Assembly (NCBI RefSeq): GCF_018070075.1
Contig: NZ_JAGPXE010000008.1
Location: forward strand, 271,862 to 335,861
Direction of reading: 5' to 3'
Origin: Saccharopolyspora endophytica
GTDB lineage: Bacteria; Actinomycetota; Actinomycetes; Mycobacteriales; Pseudonocardiaceae
DNA length: 64,000 bases
Shown piece after piece: positions 9,373 through 18,162 of the stretch. Each line of letters starts with the position of its first letter. Position 1 is the stretch's first letter. The notes under the pieces were generated by a model that searched no databases, was not told the DNA's origin, and worked only from the letters and a program-made list of their open reading frames with translations. A program made the translations under genes and the position numbers.

Positions 9373-10947
9373 TCAGCGCTTGCCGATGACGGACACGTCG
9401 TCGGGGTTGATCAGGTCGGGAACCTGCCAGCCCTCGAGGTCGTACTCGGACATGCACTGCTGGGCGAAGTCCTTCAAGTAGTCGCTCGTGCCCGACATCT
9501 CGGCGTCGGCGACCATTTCGGCGCGCACCCCTTCGTGGTTGCCCGCGTAGTTGCGCTCGTAGAGCTCGTGGCGGGAACCGAACTCGGAGCCGATGGAGTC
9601 CCAGATCAGCTTCATCAGCTTGACGCGGTCCACGGCCGAGTAGTCGTTCGATCCGCGCACGTACTTGTCCAGGTACGGCCGCACGCTGGGGTCCATGAAG
9701 TCCGTGGCGTGGCTGGGCAGGTAGATCAGCGAGGAACCGAGGTCCTGCATGATGATCTCGCGCACCCGCGGGTAGCCGACGGTCATGAACCAGCGGTAGG
9801 CCATGCCGTACTCGTGCTTGGGCAGGACGGTGCCGCCGAGCCAGTCCTCGGGGTTGGCCGCCATGGCGTCCGAGAGGCCCCAGAACAGGTTGCGCCACGC
9901 GAGGACCTCGCCGACGCGCGTCTGCACGCCGCGGAAGTCCTTGGTACCGGTGGCTTCGAGGCCCTTCATCAGCAGACCGGCCAGGAAGTCCAGCTTCACC
10001 GCGAGGCGCGTCACGCCCTGGAAGGTGAAGCGGTGCAGGAATCCTGATGCGGGGACGAAGCTGGAGGCCTTCTCCGGGTCACCGTAGACGAAGACGTTCT
10101 CCCACGGGATCAGCGTCTTGTCCAGGACGAAGATGGTGTCGTTCTCGTCCAGGCGGCTGGACAGCGGGTAGTCGAACGGGCTGCCCGTGATCCCGGCCTG
10201 CGCCGAGTAGGACGGCCGGCAGATCAGCTTCATGCCCGGGGCGCCCATGGGCACGGTGCAGACCAGCGAGTACTCCCGCTTCTTGATCGGCAGGCCGTAG
10301 TGCGCCAGGAAGTTGAAGTGGGTGATCGCCGAGCCGGTGGCCACCACCTTCGCCCCGGAGACCACGAGCCCGTTGTCGTTCTCCTCCTCGACGTGCATGA
10401 ACACGTCCGCCACCTCGTCCGGGCCGCGGTGGCGGTCGACCGGCGGGTTCACGATGGCGTGGTTCCAGTAGAGGACCTTCTCCTGGGACTCGGTGTACCA
10501 GCGCCGGGCGTTGTCGGCGTAGGGGTCCCAGAAATCCGGGTTGGCGCCGAGCGTTCCGAGGAAGCTCGCCTTGTAGTCGGGCGACCGGCCCATGAAGCCG
10601 TAGGTCATCCGGGCCCACTCGGCGATGGCCGCCTGGTCCTTCTTCATGTCCTCGGCCGAGTGCGGGGCGCGGAAGAACGGGTGGGTGAAGCCGCCGTTGC
10701 CGGTGTCGGTGGGCACGGTCAGCACGTCCTGCTTGGCCGGGTCGTGCAGGCCGTCGTAGAGCCGAGCGGTCATCCGCACCGCGTTCCTGAACGCCGGGTG
10801 CGTGGTGACGTCCTTGACCTTCTCGCCGTACAGGTGGACCTCGCGGCCGTCCTTGAGGCTCTCGATGTACTCGTCGCCGGTCAAAGGCTTGCTGACGCGA
10901 CCGTTCGTCGCGGCTGACGTGTTCGCGGCATCCTGCTGCAGCGTCAT
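9373..10947 (-). CDS. pheA1: FADH2-dependent phenol hydroxylase, oxygenase component (HpaB/PheA1 family)
   Basis: A 524-residue member of the two-component 4-hydroxyphenylacetate 3-monooxygenase (HpaB) family, acyl-CoA-dehydrogenase fold. Recognisable blocks include [20 protein letters not shown] near the N-terminus, the [20 protein letters not shown] segment, and [22 protein letters not shown]. It would ortho-hydroxylate phenol to catechol using reduced flavin from the adjacent reductase. Location immediately before catA, with no homoprotocatechuate genes, favours phenol over 4-hydroxyphenylacetate as substrate. This resembles the PheA1A2 enzymes of Rhodococcus. Confidence 0.9.
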   Translation of the reverse strand: MTLQQDAANTSAATNGRVSKPLTGDEYIESLKDGREVHLYGEKVKDVTTHPAFRNAVRMTARLYDGLHDPAKQDVLTVPTDTGNGGFTHPFFRAPHSAEDMKKDQAAIAEWARMTYGFMGRSPDYKASFLGTLGANPDFWDPYADNARRWYTESQEKVLYWNHAIVNPPVDRHRGPDEVADVFMHVEEENDNGLVVSGAKVVATGSAITHFNFLAHYGLPIKKREYSLVCTVPMGAPGMKLICRPSYSAQAGITGSPFDYPLSSRLDENDTIFVLDKTLIPWENVFVYGDPEKASSFVPASGFLHRFTFQGVTRLAVKLDFLAGLLMKGLEATGTKDFRGVQTRVGEVLAWRNLFWGLSDAMAANPEDWLGGTVLPKHEYGMAYRWFMTVGYPRVREIIMQDLGSSLIYLPSHATDFMDPSVRPYLDKYVRGSNDYSAVDRVKLMKLIWDSIGSEFGSRHELYERNYAGNHEGVRAEMVADAEMSGTSDYLKDFAQQCMSEYDLEGWQVPDLINPDDVSVIGKR

Positions 10948-11011
10948 TGCTGCCTCCTCGCCTGTCGTGAACTGGAGGTGAAAGGACTTCGGGATGGATG
11001 GGCGGATCGGC

Positions 11012-11563
11012 TCAGCTGGAGCCGGTGATCGATCCGGCGACGAAGGTGACGCCGCCCGGCCCGTCGACGGAGTCGTCCCAGAGCAGCGGCGCGTGCCCGT
11101 CGCCGAGGTGGTGGAACTTCCCCGTGTGGAACAACAGGGGTCGCCCGTCGTGGATGAGGAACTCCTGCACTTCGCCCAGGTACAGGACGTGGTCGCCGCC
11201 GTCGTAGGACTGCCAGGGCACGCAGGCGACGTGCGCGAGGGTGCCGTCGAGCCGCGGTGTGCCGCAGGCGCTGTCCGGCGCCCACCGCACCTCTTGGCTC
11301 GGCTTGCCCGCGAAGTGCAGCGCGAGGTCCTTCTGGCTCGACTCGAGCACGTTGACGGTGAACGGCCGCGAGTCGATCAGCCCGCACAGGCGGGAACGTC
11401 GATCGAGGGACACCAGCACCAGCGGCGGGTCCAAGGACACCGCCGTGAACGCGTTCACGGTGGCGCCGTGCGGATTCCCGTCCTCACCGCTGCAGGTGAT
11501 GACGGTGACCCCGGTCGTGAAGTGCCCGAGGCACCGGCGCAGTTCCTTCGGATCGATCGCCAT
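11012..11563 (-). CDS. pheA2: Flavin reductase component of phenol hydroxylase (HpaC/PheA2 family)
   Basis: A 183-residue NAD(P)H:flavin oxidoreductase of the HpaC-like split-barrel family. It has [16 protein letters not shown] at the N-terminus, the [22 protein letters not shown] flavin-binding region, and a C-terminal H-x3-GDGHAPLLW segment. It supplies reduced flavin to PheA1. It is the first gene of the catabolic run; GGAGGT precedes its ATG, and putative operator sites lie 18-55 bases further upstream. Confidence 0.92.
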   Translation of the reverse strand: MAIDPKELRRCLGHFTTGVTVITCSGEDGNPHGATVNAFTAVSLDPPLVLVSLDRRSRLCGLIDSRPFTVNVLESSQKDLALHFAGKPSQEVRWAPDSACGTPRLDGTLAHVACVPWQSYDGGDHVLYLGEVQEFLIHDGRPLLFHTGKFHHLGDGHAPLLWDDSVDGPGGVTFVAGSITGSS

Positions 11564-11579
11564 TGACCTACCTCCACGC

Positions 11580-11618
11580 CTGCACGCTGTGCGTGCAACA
11601 TGTACGTAAAGCGTGCAG
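11580..11618. promoter_or_regulatory. Putative IclR operator: three TGCACGC/GCGTGCA half-sites
   Basis: Between pheA2 and the divergent IclR gene, TGCACGC (11581-11587) is followed after TGT by GCGTGCA (11591-11597), and a second GCGTGCA lies at 11611-11617. The outer pair extends to CTGCACGCT and AGCGTGCAG as a perfect 9-base inverted repeat with a 21-base spacer. Position and symmetry suit binding by the divergent IclR protein; binding itself is inferred. Confidence 0.6.
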
Positions 11619-11715
11619 TGAGAGTGGCACAGCGCACCCCGGCCGTCAACAGCGATCCGGCTCCTCCCCTCGGGCGAACCGCTGAGCAGGACCTGCGCTG
11701 TGGGACGATGCGCAG

Positions 11716-12492
11716 GTGAACGACGTGCAGATCGGAGCCCAGGACCGCATCCAGAGCATCGAGCGCGGATTCGCAGTACTGCTGGTGTTCGACGCCGAGC
11801 GGCGGAACCCGAGCTTGATCGAGATCGCGAAGGCGACCCAGCTGTCCCGGCCTGCCGTACGTCGAATCCTGCTGACGCTGCAGCACCTCGGTTACGTCCG
11901 ACCCACCGGCGGGAGCCACTGGGAGCTCACGCCGCGGGTGCTGACCATCGGCCAGCACTTCACGACGTCGAGCGCGGTCGTAGCGGTCTCCGAGCCGCAC
12001 ATGAGCCGCTTGGTGGAGGAAACCCAGGAATCGGCTTCCCTGTCGGCGATGGACGGCAGCGATGTCGTGTACCTCGCCCGCGTTCCCGCCAAGCACGTGC
12101 TCAACATCAACGCCACGGCGGGCACTCGCGTGTCCGCCCACGCCACGTCGATGGGACGCGTGCTGCTGGCGGCACAACCTCCCGAATTCGTCGAGCAGTA
12201 CCTGGCCGAGCACGGGTTGCGACCGCTGACCCGGCACACCGTCACCAATCCCGACCAGTTCCGCAACACGCTTGCGCGCGTGCGCGAACGAGGCTGGTCA
12301 CTGGTCTCCGAGGAACGCGAGATCGGCCTGATCGCCGCCTCCGCTCCGATCCGCAACCACACGGGTCAGGTGATCGCCGCGCTGTCGTCGTCCACGTCCA
12401 CGGGACGCATGAGCCCCGACCGGGTCGAACGCGACCTCGTCCCAGTCCTGGTCCGCATCGCGAACGAGATCAGCAAGGAACTCGGCGCCTGA
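11716..12492 (+). CDS. IclR-family transcriptional regulator (PcaR/CatR-like)
   Basis: A 258-residue IclR-type regulator with an N-terminal winged helix (about residues 10-75; SLIEIAKATQLSRPAVRRIL) and a C-terminal effector domain. The C-terminal part carries the PcaR/PcaU/PobR hallmarks AHATSMGRVLLA and SEEREIGLIAASAPIRN. It begins at GTG 11716, since the nearby ATG at 11708 reaches a stop after three codons. It is divergent from the phenol/catechol run and is the obvious candidate for its control, probably sensing muconate or beta-ketoadipate; the ligand is not readable. Confidence 0.9.
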   Translation: MNDVQIGAQDRIQSIERGFAVLLVFDAERRNPSLIEIAKATQLSRPAVRRILLTLQHLGYVRPTGGSHWELTPRVLTIGQHFTTSSAVVAVSEPHMSRLVEETQESASLSAMDGSDVVYLARVPAKHVLNINATAGTRVSAHATSMGRVLLAAQPPEFVEQYLAEHGLRPLTRHTVTNPDQFRNTLARVRERGWSLVSEEREIGLIAASAPIRNHTGQVIAALSSSTSTGRMSPDRVERDLVPVLVRIANEISKELGA

Positions 12493-12589
12493 CGGCAAGT
12501 CGTGGGTCGTCACCCCTGATGCTGCTCACGCCCCACGTGTTCGGCGTGGTGGGATGGCCGCGGTCGTTCGGCAGATCGTGGGAGAGGGC

Positions 12590-13213
12590 ATGACGAGTGC
12601 AGCGCTGTGGGGGTTCGCGGTCGTCGCGGTCCTCGGTGTGGTGACGCCGGGACTGGACACCATGCTGGTCCTGCGACATGCGCTGCTCGGTGGCCGCCGG
12701 GCCGGCTTCACCGCGGTCCTGGGCATCACCACCGGCTGCCTCGTCTGGGGAACGGCCGGCATCGTCGGCCTGACCGCGCTGCTCACGGCCTCCGAGGTCG
12801 CCTACAACGTCGTCCGCGTCCTCGGCGCCGCCTACCTCATCTGGCTCGGCGCGACCGCCCTGTGGAAGACGTTGCCCCGCAACAGGAAACCGGCCACCGA
12901 GGACGTTCAGGTCCCGGCCGGGCGTTCCGCCTTCCGCGCAGGCCTGATGACCAACCTCCTCAACCCCAAGGTCGGCGTCTTCTACATGAGCCTGCTGCCC
13001 CAGTTCCTCCCCACCGGCCCGACCGCCTCCGCCTGGGGCGCCCTCCTCGTCGCCATCCACCTCACCGCCGGCCTGCTCTGGCTCCCCACCCTGGTCTGGA
13101 TGGCGGGCCGGGCCAGAGCCTTCCTGCAGAAAGAACGAGTCCGCCGCTGGATGGACCGAGTCACAGCGACGGTGCTGGTCGGCCTCGGAGTGAAACTGGC
13201 CGCTGAGGTCTGA
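12590..13213 (+). CDS. LysE/RhtB-family amino-acid exporter
   Basis: A 207-residue inner-membrane exporter with about six hydrophobic segments. It has the family's N-terminal VVTPGLDTMLVLRHALLGGRRAG and GITTGCLVWG, and NLLNPKVGVFYMSLLPQF in the middle. ATG 12590 follows GGAGAGG; an in-frame ATG at 12554 lacks such a signal. Substrate is unknown (amino acids or homoserine lactones in the family). A strong hairpin follows the stop. Confidence 0.9.
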   Translation: MTSAALWGFAVVAVLGVVTPGLDTMLVLRHALLGGRRAGFTAVLGITTGCLVWGTAGIVGLTALLTASEVAYNVVRVLGAAYLIWLGATALWKTLPRNRKPATEDVQVPAGRSAFRAGLMTNLLNPKVGVFYMSLLPQFLPTGPTASAWGALLVAIHLTAGLLWLPTLVWMAGRARAFLQKERVRRWMDRVTATVLVGLGVKLAAEV

Positions 13214-13215
13214 CG

Positions 13216-13251
13216 GGCTCAGATCACCTCCGCAGTGCGGTGATCTGAGCC
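13216..13251. terminator. Hairpin between converging genes
   Basis: A perfect 13-base inverted repeat, GGCTCAGATCACC at 13216-13228 and its complement at 13239-13251, with a 10-base loop. It lies between the 3' ends of the LysE gene and the YrhB/papain-fold gene, as a bidirectional terminator would. There is no clear T-run on either side. Confidence 0.7.
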
Positions 13252-13280
13252 GAGCCGTCGAAGGAACCGGCGTTGCTCAA

Positions 13281-14576
13281 TCAATACTGAGCGCGATAGG
13301 TGATCAGCAGCAGGCCGAAGGGACTGTCCTCCAGCTGTGGCCGAGCAGCCGGGTTCCGCGGGTCCGCGATGCGCACTCCCGTTCCCTCGCTGATCGCCAG
13401 CAGCAGGTTCCCCACGGTTTCCCGTCCCCGCCGGTCACTCCGACGCAGCCACACCACGGCCGCGGTGTCCGGAGGCAGCGCCGCGACCTCGGACATCACA
13501 CCGGGCCAGTCCGCGTGGCGGCTCGTGGAGCGGACCTGCCCCAGTTCCCGCATCGTCGGCTCGAACCAGGCGGCGGCTCCCGCATTCGGAGGTTCCGGCA
13601 AGTTCTCCTGGTGCACGTCCCATTGCTGGAGGAAGCGCCAGGGGTCCGCGTTCGGCAGCCCAAACGGATCTTCGTCGGCGCTCTTCGGAACCACCAGCGC
13701 CGCATCGAGCATTTGGTCGCGCCAGTCACCGGTTCGCTGGAAAGTCTCCGTGGTGCACGCGAACAGCCAGCCGCGGCGAAGTTCATCTTCCGCATCCGGG
13801 GCGACGAGGGTGACCTCGCCGCCGTAGGTGGCGTCCAGCCAGGCCATCGCCTTGGCCACCGCGGAGTCGAGGTCGTCGGCCTGGGCGCGCCACGGCACGT
13901 CCGCAGGTGGGATGTTCTCCCGGTGGAAGGTGGCGACGACGAGCTCGTACACCTCTTCGTCGCGAAGATCCGCGGGCATCCCGCGCTGCGGATCGAGCAC
14001 CACCAGCCCGCCGTCCGTCGGCACGGCGTACAGCAGATGCCCGGTGACCTCGACACCGCGGAACCGGCGGCGCAGCCAGATCACCGCGCGGGCTCCCGCA
14101 CCTGCGGCCGTGATCGCGCCGAGCGCATCGCCCCAGGTGGCGTGCGCGGAGGTCGTCGCGTCCGGGAAATGCGCGGCCAGCAGGCGGCTCCACCAGTCCG
14201 GCTGCTCGTCATCCGGTTCCCACTGCAACGCGCTCGCCTCCGCACCGCGCAGCACCGCATCGACAGCGACCACACAGTTGCGGACGTTGATCCGCCAGCG
14301 CCACGATTCCTGACCGGGCAAGTCCGGCTGTTCGGAAGGCTCCAGGTTGAGGGCTTCGTCCACCGGCGCCGCGTTCGCTACCGGGAACGGGGCTCGACCG
14401 TTCTTCGGTACGGCCACGGTGCTGGCCAGCATCGGCTGCGCGGCCGCGTCCCGGTGGCCGCACCGGACCAGCCAGCTGTCCCGTCCCTCGGCGAGCGGCG
14501 CCGGGTCGAGCACGCCGACGCGGCCCCCGTAGACCTGCTCCAGCCAGTCGGCTGCGCTGCGGATCGGATCGATCAT
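13281..14576 (-). CDS. Tandem YrhB-like/papain-fold protein, probable immunity partner of the adjacent toxin
   Basis: A 431-residue protein built of two copies of one unit. Each copy opens with a YrhB-like segment: residues 6-75 (WLEQVYGGRV...TVAVPKNG) and 236-320 (WLDATYGGEV...ALVVPKSA, DPFGLPNADPW). Each is followed by a papain-fold-toxin-like segment. In copy 1 a full triad can be proposed: C101 (INVRNCVVAVDAV), H180 (VTGHLLYAVP) and D195 (VVLDPQRG). In copy 2 (about 325-431) the cysteine is missing and the histidine is replaced by N390 (TVGNLLLAIS), so it looks inactive. It follows the papain-fold T7SS toxin gene by 61 bases on the same strand. YrhB-type domains are known as immunity modules; the fusion could be an immunity decoy or a modified effector. 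Confidence 0.7.
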   Translation of the reverse strand: MIDPIRSAADWLEQVYGGRVGVLDPAPLAEGRDSWLVRCGHRDAAAQPMLASTVAVPKNGRAPFPVANAAPVDEALNLEPSEQPDLPGQESWRWRINVRNCVVAVDAVLRGAEASALQWEPDDEQPDWWSRLLAAHFPDATTSAHATWGDALGAITAAGAGARAVIWLRRRFRGVEVTGHLLYAVPTDGGLVVLDPQRGMPADLRDEEVYELVVATFHRENIPPADVPWRAQADDLDSAVAKAMAWLDATYGGEVTLVAPDAEDELRRGWLFACTTETFQRTGDWRDQMLDAALVVPKSADEDPFGLPNADPWRFLQQWDVHQENLPEPPNAGAAAWFEPTMRELGQVRSTSRHADWPGVMSEVAALPPDTAAVVWLRRSDRRGRETVGNLLLAISEGTGVRIADPRNPAARPQLEDSPFGLLLITYRAQY

Positions 14577-14637
14577 GACGCGGGATTCTCGATTCTGTGC
14601 GGTTGGACGCGGAACGCCGAGGACGGGCTAACGGAGG

Positions 14638-16284
14638 TCACCTCGACCCGGGACCCGGTGATTTGCCACCCGAGAGATCGACTTCGGGTTTCGGGTCTCG
14701 TGGCTGGTGCCAACGCGGGTCCGTACCGGAGTTCGGATAGTCCATCACGGAAAGCGTACTCGGCTTCTCGCTGATGTCGGCGGGCAAACCGTTCTGTCCG
14801 TCGAGGTAGACCACCGAGCCATCATTGCCCTTGGCCACGTTGAAGAAATGCCCGATCTCGCGGTCCGACCATCCCGCGAAGACCGTGGCGACGTGCCCGG
14901 AGGGCGCCTTTGACATGGCTTGGTTGATCTCGTCGTAGTCCTTGACCGGCTGGAAGCGGCCGCCACCGTGCGGCTGCGCCAACTGCTCGACCGTGCCGGC
15001 TGTGACCGGATTCGACGGGGCCGCCGGGTACACCTGCCCGGTCTTGAGGTATCGCGCCACGTTGACCGAGCAGTTGCCGCAGTTGGTGTTGTGCCCCGCC
15101 ACCCCGTTGTCGAAGTTCTGCTTGTTGATCTGCTGCACCGCACCGAGACCGTTGTCTTGCATGAACTTGTTCCGCGCCGCGTCGTCCCGGAAGCTTTGCG
15201 CGCTGATCACGTTCGGCCCCGGGGGAGCTTGGTTCGGCTGCGGCGGCTGCAGCTTCGGGGTCGGGTTCGACATCGGAGCCGTACGCGGCCCGACGGTGGG
15301 GCCGGTGCGCTCCGGGCGCCTGGCAGGACGCGGTCGCACCGGCGCCCCGCCCACCGGGCCGTCACCCGGCAAGGGACCACCCCGTGGAGTGCCAACATCC
15401 GGGCCATTGGGGTTCTTCGGCGCATCGGGGGCACTGCCGCTGGGACCGGCGCCGGACGGCTTCGTCGATGCCGGACCATCCGGCTTCGGCGGCGGAGGCG
15501 TCTTGTCCGGCGTCGGAGACTTCGAACCGTCCGCCTTGATCTTCTTCAGCGCGTTGCTCGCATCACTGAACGACTTGCCCAGCTTCTGCAACATCGGTGA
15601 CAAGGCCTTCATGGCCTTGACCAGCTTCGTGGTGATGTCGGCGATGCGGGCCGCGACCTTGGCGACCTCGGCGACGACCTGGGGCACGACCCAGGCCAAG
15701 GCGATGCCCAGTGTGCAGACGACCTGCAGCGCCCAGCTGATCAGGTGGCCGACGAGTTCGGCGATGATGTCGCGCACCAGCGTGCGCACCGCGGCGACGA
15801 CCTCGCCCGCGGTGCCGATGCCGTCCGCTGCTCCGTCGGCTGCGGACTTGGCCGCCGCGATCAGGTTCGCGGTGTCCTCGCTGCGCTTGCGGTAGGCATC
15901 GCCCGCCTCGCCCAGCCAGCTGGCCGTGTCGGCCTTGACCAGTTCTTTCATCTCGGTGTTGATGGCTTCGAGCTCAGCCGAGATGTTCTTCCACGTCTCC
16001 GAGTGGGCCTTGATCTCGTCCGGGTCGCCGGTCAGCGAGTCCAAGGCGTCCGAGACCGGCCCGACGTGCTCGATCAACCAGCCGACACCAGCGGAGAAGA
16101 TCGCGCCGAACGGGTCCAGCGCCATGCCCAGCGCGTCCAGTCCGGTCCCGACCGCGCCCAGGACGCCCGCGGCCCAATCACCGGACTCGATCGCCTTCTG
16201 CGTGTCGGCGACCGACTCGGCGATCTGGATACCGCTGAACGACTGCGTCGAGTCCTCGCGCTGCGCCACCAACGGATTCGTCAC
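14638..16284 (-). CDS. Type VII secretion polymorphic toxin with C-terminal papain-fold (glutamine-deamidase-like) domain
   Basis: A 548-residue effector. Residues 1-160 are a helical WXG100/PPE-like secretion domain with the W-x-G turn at S122-W-L-G125 (ASWLGEAGDAYRKR). Hydrophobic helices follow at about 165-215, then a Pro/Gly-rich linker (about 255-360). The C-terminal domain (about 365-500) has a cysteine cluster (NTNCGNCSVNVARYL, C402/C405), H479 (IGHFFNVAKG) and D495 (VVYLDGQNG), the Cys-His-Asp pattern of papain-fold toxins of the glutamine-deamidase group. It is the last effector gene before its presumed immunity gene. Target and activity are inferred from the family. Confidence 0.82.
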   Translation of the reverse strand: MTNPLVAQREDSTQSFSGIQIAESVADTQKAIESGDWAAGVLGAVGTGLDALGMALDPFGAIFSAGVGWLIEHVGPVSDALDSLTGDPDEIKAHSETWKNISAELEAINTEMKELVKADTASWLGEAGDAYRKRSEDTANLIAAAKSAADGAADGIGTAGEVVAAVRTLVRDIIAELVGHLISWALQVVCTLGIALAWVVPQVVAEVAKVAARIADITTKLVKAMKALSPMLQKLGKSFSDASNALKKIKADGSKSPTPDKTPPPPKPDGPASTKPSGAGPSGSAPDAPKNPNGPDVGTPRGGPLPGDGPVGGAPVRPRPARRPERTGPTVGPRTAPMSNPTPKLQPPQPNQAPPGPNVISAQSFRDDAARNKFMQDNGLGAVQQINKQNFDNGVAGHNTNCGNCSVNVARYLKTGQVYPAAPSNPVTAGTVEQLAQPHGGGRFQPVKDYDEINQAMSKAPSGHVATVFAGWSDREIGHFFNVAKGNDGSVVYLDGQNGLPADISEKPSTLSVMDYPNSGTDPRWHQPRDPKPEVDLSGGKSPGPGSR

Positions 16285-16326
16285 TACAACCCCCAGAACA
16301 AGCCAGCAGAAATCAGGTAGGAGAAC

Positions 16327-16917
16327 TCAGTCGCGCAGCGGGTCGAAGTCCGGGCCGAACTCGTCGTCGTCCTCGTCTTCGAAGCGCGGTCGCCTCGGCT
16401 GCGCCGGAGGCGCCGTCGGCGCCGCAGCCGGAGCGGCGGGTGGGGCCGGGGTTTCGTCGTCCTCGGCGGGGCCGTCCCACTTCGAGGAGACCTCCTCCTC
16501 GACCTCATCCTCCGGCTGCTCCGGGAACCGCTCGCGCAGGTTGTCCAGCATCATCGAGCGGGTCTGCTGGTCCTCGTCGCCGAGGGTCGCGGCCATGGTC
16601 TCGCCGACCTTGCCCGCGATGTCGGCCTGCGCGCGGTGCATCGTCGACAGGATCTGCGCGGCGAGCTCGTTCGGCGGCATCGAGCGGACCTTGTCGGTGA
16701 ACTCCAGGTCGGTCACGCTGCCGTCGGCGCGCACCGTCACCTTGATGCGCCCGTCCGGGCTGCTGGCCGACAGCCGCAGCTGCTCGGTCTGCGCCTGAAC
16801 TTCCTGGTACCGCTGGGCTTTTTCAGCGAATCCCTGCGCCCACTGCTGGATGCGACGTTCCGCTTCATCCGGGTCGGCCCCGGCGACCGCGAATCCCCCC
16901 GAGCTCTGGCCCGTCAT
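16327..16917 (-). CDS. YbaB/EbfC-like protein with acidic Pro-rich tail
   Basis: A 196-residue protein whose first 100 residues match the YbaB/EbfC nucleoid-associated fold: a long helix (AERRIQQWAQGFAEKAQRYQEVQAQTEQL), a beta hairpin (DGRIKVTVRADGSVTDLEFTD) and a second helix. The tail (about 125-196) is acidic and rich in Pro and Ala, ending in DEFGPDFDPLRD. YbaB-like genes often accompany actinobacterial WXG/T7SS effector genes, where they may bind the effector or DNA. The role here is unknown. Confidence 0.8.
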   Translation of the reverse strand: MTGQSSGGFAVAGADPDEAERRIQQWAQGFAEKAQRYQEVQAQTEQLRLSASSPDGRIKVTVRADGSVTDLEFTDKVRSMPPNELAAQILSTMHRAQADIAGKVGETMAATLGDEDQQTRSMMLDNLRERFPEQPEDEVEEEVSSKWDGPAEDDETPAPPAAPAAAPTAPPAQPRRPRFEDEDDDEFGPDFDPLRD

Positions 16918-16972
16918 CGCACAACCTCCGTCGACATCTCGAAATCCTCGGTGTTCGGTGTGAATCGACCGG

Positions 16973-17386
16973 TCAGGCCGGTGTGCCGCGCTCCGGCTCC
17001 AACACCGGAGTCCCCTGCTGCTGCGGAGTTCCCACCGGCGGGACTCCGCGCAGTGCCACGGCCGACCGGTTCACCTTGACCGCCTCGTCGAACGTCTTGA
17101 ACGAATCGGCGTTGGCGTCGTCGGTGTCCAGGTAGTCCTTGGCGGTGGAGCGCACGTTGTCGGCCGTGACGGTGATGCCTTCCTTGGCCGCCTTCAGCGC
17201 GTTCATCCCTTCCTCCTCCATCGGGTTGACGATGGGAGGCAGGAAGGAGCACAGCAGCCCGTAGGCCTCGTCGGACATGCTCACGGCCTCGGCTGCCGAG
17301 ATCGCGGTGTCCAGCCGGTCGGTGAGCCCTTCCAGGTGGCTGGCGTGCGCGGTCAGGTCTTCGGCCTGAACGTTGAACGACGTCAT
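16973..17386 (-). CDS. EspC-like type VII secretion substrate
   Basis: A 137-residue helical protein with the ESX-1 EspC-type layout: N-terminal MTSFNVQAEDLTAHASHLEGLTDRLDTAISAAEAV, a central EAYGLLCSFLPPIV, and a second helix ending in AKDYLDTDDANADSFK with a Y-x3-D export-type motif (YLDTD). It lies between the EspG-like and YbaB-like genes. It is probably co-secreted with, or a partner of, the toxin; no W-x-G turn is present. Confidence 0.75.
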   Translation of the reverse strand: MTSFNVQAEDLTAHASHLEGLTDRLDTAISAAEAVSMSDEAYGLLCSFLPPIVNPMEEEGMNALKAAKEGITVTADNVRSTAKDYLDTDDANADSFKTFDEAVKVNRSAVALRGVPPVGTPQQQGTPVLEPERGTPA

Positions 17387-17409
17387 GGTTCCCCCATTCC
17401 TCCGGTCAG

Positions 17410-18162
17410 TCAGGCCACTGCGGCCACGACGTCGGCGAGCCGGTGCTCGATCTTCTTGTTGTCGGCCGGGGTGATGCTGAGCCAGGCGCCCTGGCTGACC
17501 ATCATGTAGCGGCCCTGGTGGGTGTCGAACCAGGTCACGAGGGTTGTGGAGCGGCGTGTTCCGCGTGAAACGCCGAACTGACCGCCTGCTCGGCGGTTGT
17601 TGGCGAGTTCGAGCACGGTCGCCGCGTCCTGCGGTGACAGGCCTGCCTTGACCAGGGCGACGTCTTCTTCCACGTCACCGCCGAAGGGATCGTCGTCGTC
17701 CTCTTCGAGGGCTTTCGACAGCGCTTCGGCCGGAACGGAGATCGCCCGCTGCAGGCCCGCTTCGCCCGGCGGCAGCACGCCGACGGCGGACAGGGCCAGC
17801 GCGGTGGGGCGGATCTCGGTGAGCCGCAGTTCGTCGCCCACCAGCTCCGCGAGCGCTCCGCTGCGCCGCGCGACGGCGGCGAGGGCGCGGATGGGCTGGT
17901 CGCGGTGCCCGATCACGTCCACCGAGGTGTCGTGGTCGACCAGCAGCCGCAGCAGGTCCGCGAGCCTCGGGTCGAGTTCGCGGCCGGTGGCGAGGCCGCG
18001 GCGTGCCAGCGAGCGGAAGGCCTCGGCGGTGAGTTCCGCCCGTTCCCGCGCGGTGGCGCCGAGGCTCGGGACGTCCAGCGGGTACGGGATCTTGCCGAGT
18101 CCGAGTTCGGCCCAGACCAGGTCGAATTCGGCCGCGGAGAGCACGAAGTCCGGGTTCGTCAT
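17410..18162 (-). CDS. EspG-like ESX secretion chaperone
   Basis: A 250-residue cytosolic protein resembling EspG, the chaperone that binds PPE proteins for ESX export. Features are the N-terminal LSAAEFDLVWAELGLGKIPYPLDVPS, the central IGHRDQPIRALAAVARRSGALAEL, and the C-terminal RRAGGQFGVSRGTRRS and WFDTHQGRYMMVSQGAWLSITPAD segments. Its ATG overlaps the stop of the PPE gene by four bases, which matches the PPE-chaperone pairing seen in ESX loci. Confidence 0.8.
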   Translation of the reverse strand: MTNPDFVLSAAEFDLVWAELGLGKIPYPLDVPSLGATARERAELTAEAFRSLARRGLATGRELDPRLADLLRLLVDHDTSVDVIGHRDQPIRALAAVARRSGALAELVGDELRLTEIRPTALALSAVGVLPPGEAGLQRAISVPAEALSKALEEDDDDPFGGDVEEDVALVKAGLSPQDAATVLELANNRRAGGQFGVSRGTRRSTTLVTWFDTHQGRYMMVSQGAWLSITPADNKKIEHRLADVVAAVA

